Source of the DNA: Paenibacillus paridis
Lineage (GTDB): Bacteria > Bacillota > Bacilli > Paenibacillales > Paenibacillaceae
DNA: 53,400 nucleotides
Reading direction: 5' to 3'
Assembly (NCBI RefSeq): GCF_006345825.1
Contig: NZ_VCIX01000072.1
Location: 28,349 to 81,748 of the forward strand
Shown here: in pieces, positions 52,679-53,400 of the stretch
How positions within the stretch are numbered: the first letter of the stretch is position 1
Layout of the letters: every line of letters begins with the position of its first letter
The notes under the pieces: model-generated
What the model was told of the DNA's origin: nothing
The model's database searches: none
What the model saw: only the letters and a program-made list of their open reading frames with translations
Translations under genes and position numbers: made by a program

Positions 52679-53209
52679 ATGCGCAACAAGTTGTCCGAAC
52701 AACAAAATGCCACGATCTATCAATATCAGCTAGTCAAACGCAAAATCATTCGTCCAGAGCTTATCCAAAGCCACTTGCTCATTGCAGCCATTTTGCTTGC
52801 ATTTCAAGTATTGATGTATCAAATGGACGGCTTATTCTCCTGGCTTTTCGGTTTTGCAGTCGTTCAAATCATACATATTGCTATTATACTACTAACCTTT
52901 ATCCGTGTAGATGAAGCAGCAGACCGAAAATGGATATGGCGTATTACTCCTCCTTGGATTGGTTTTAAACCAGCCAACGATATTAAGCTTCAACTCTTCC
53001 GCCGCGTGCATCGCCATATGTTCTGGTTAGGCTTATGCTCTATCGCCTTACTTTACCCATGGATCAAAGAATCATTAATGATCAGCATTGTAAGCTGGCA
53101 TCTCTGGCTGCTGATTCCACGGATGCTGCTCTCCTTCTCCTTCCGTAAAGAGCAGAAGGACGGCGTCTTAAGGCTCCAATCCAGCGAAGCCTCCTATTAC
53201 CGCCGTTAA
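52679..53209 (+). CDS. Hypothetical membrane protein
   Basis: 176 residues with four hydrophobic segments (about 33-50, 53-75, 115-130 and 133-152) and charged ends (RKEQKDGVLR near the C-terminus). No family recognised. AAGGA lies about 12 nt before the ATG. It is the only plus-strand gene near the rrn end and is divergent from gin; it is followed by a two-way terminator. Confidence 0.75.
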   Translation: MRNKLSEQQNATIYQYQLVKRKIIRPELIQSHLLIAAILLAFQVLMYQMDGLFSWLFGFAVVQIIHIAIILLTFIRVDEAADRKWIWRITPPWIGFKPANDIKLQLFRRVHRHMFWLGLCSIALLYPWIKESLMISIVSWHLWLLIPRMLLSFSFRKEQKDGVLRLQSSEASYYRR

Positions 53210-53210
53210 C

Positions 53211-53256
53211 AGAAAGGCCTTAGAGGCTCTTTATGAGCTTCTAAGGCCTTTGGTAT
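53211..53256. terminator. Hairpin after the hypothetical membrane protein
   Basis: AAAGGCCTTAGAGGCTC pairs with GAGCTTCTAAGGCCTTT. Strong stem but a short T-run. Confidence 0.7.
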
Positions 53257-53307
53257 GTGAACAATGATTATATCTGCAATACTAATAAAATTAGCATCCA
53301 TATAAAC

Positions 53308-53337
53308 AAAAAACCTATCGCATCACATGCGATAGGT
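53308..53337 (-). terminator. Terminator of the rRNA operon
   Basis: Minus strand ACCTATCGCAT pairs with ATGCGATAGGT, followed by TTTTTTG; it starts about 8 nt past the 5S 3' end. Confidence 0.93.
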
Positions 53338-53344
53338 CTCTCGT

Positions 53345-53400
53345 GCTTGGCGACGTCCTACTCTCCCAAGACCCTGCGGTCTAAGTACCATTGGCGCTGG
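53345..53400 (-). rRNA. rrf: 5S rRNA, 3' part
   Basis: The minus strand reads CCAGCGCCAATGGTACTTAG at the window edge, then GGGAGAGTAGGACGTCGCCAAGC at the 3' end, which is conserved 5S sequence. The 5' half lies beyond the window. It presumably ends the rrn operon that sits before gin in related genomes. Confidence 0.95.

Overview
The window looks like chromosomal DNA from an endospore-forming Bacillota, most likely of the Paenibacillaceae (Paenibacillus or a close relative). This rests on the sporulation genes (spoIIE, spoVT, spoVG, yabG, yabP/yabQ, sspF, gin, fin) and on a backbone that follows the origin-proximal rrnA-to-spoIIE segment of Bacillus subtilis, here lying on the minus strand. 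The family assignment is inference from general gene style; no database was searched.

Layout, read in the direction of transcription (53400 down to 1): the 3' end of a 5S rRNA gene and its terminator; gin, yaaO, tmk, darA, yaaR, holB, ricT, yabA, yabB-like methyltransferase, rsmI; abrB (plus strand); an HD-domain hydrolase, tatD, the cell-wall protein yabE behind a c-di-AMP riboswitch, rnmV, ksgA, yabG, veg, sspF, ispE, purR, ridA, spoVG, glmU, rplY (ctc), pth, fin, mfd, prsA. An accessory block of about 12 kb (roughly 13.5-25.6 kb) follows, and then the backbone resumes with spoVT, a long YabM-type flippase, mazG, hup, rqcP, a membrane protein, yabP, yabQ, divIC, yabR and spoIIE. Compared with B. 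subtilis, prs (between glmU and ctc), metS, yazA, xpaC/yaaN and the trnSL tRNAs are missing from their usual places.

The accessory block is a nutrient and stress module. It holds a complete urea-type ABC transporter (urtABCDE) with a GlnR/TnrA-type site over its promoter; a lone NrtD/SsuB-type ATPase behind a guanidine-I (ykkC) riboswitch; a Fur-box-controlled siderophore-binding lipoprotein next to an AraC regulator that carries the same binding fold; an SPFH membrane protein with a ribbon-helix-helix partner; and a divergent MerR-thioredoxin (CPPC) pair with a textbook MerR operator.

Regulatory DNA is unusually readable: a spoIIE promoter with 21-bp spacing and an 0A box, a sigma-H spoVG promoter, sigma-G-type promoters for sspF and gin, a sigma-B-like ctc promoter, two tandem near-consensus veg promoters, six Spo0A-box-like sites between the HD gene and abrB, and two riboswitches with terminators. 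There are also several repeat families: a hairpin that ends at the ribosome-binding site of rplY (three copies, period 39) and of yabR; a 31-nt palindrome clustered in two gene-free stretches; a 123-bp tandem repeat of two hairpins; and eight 18-residue repeats inserted in the YabM flippase.
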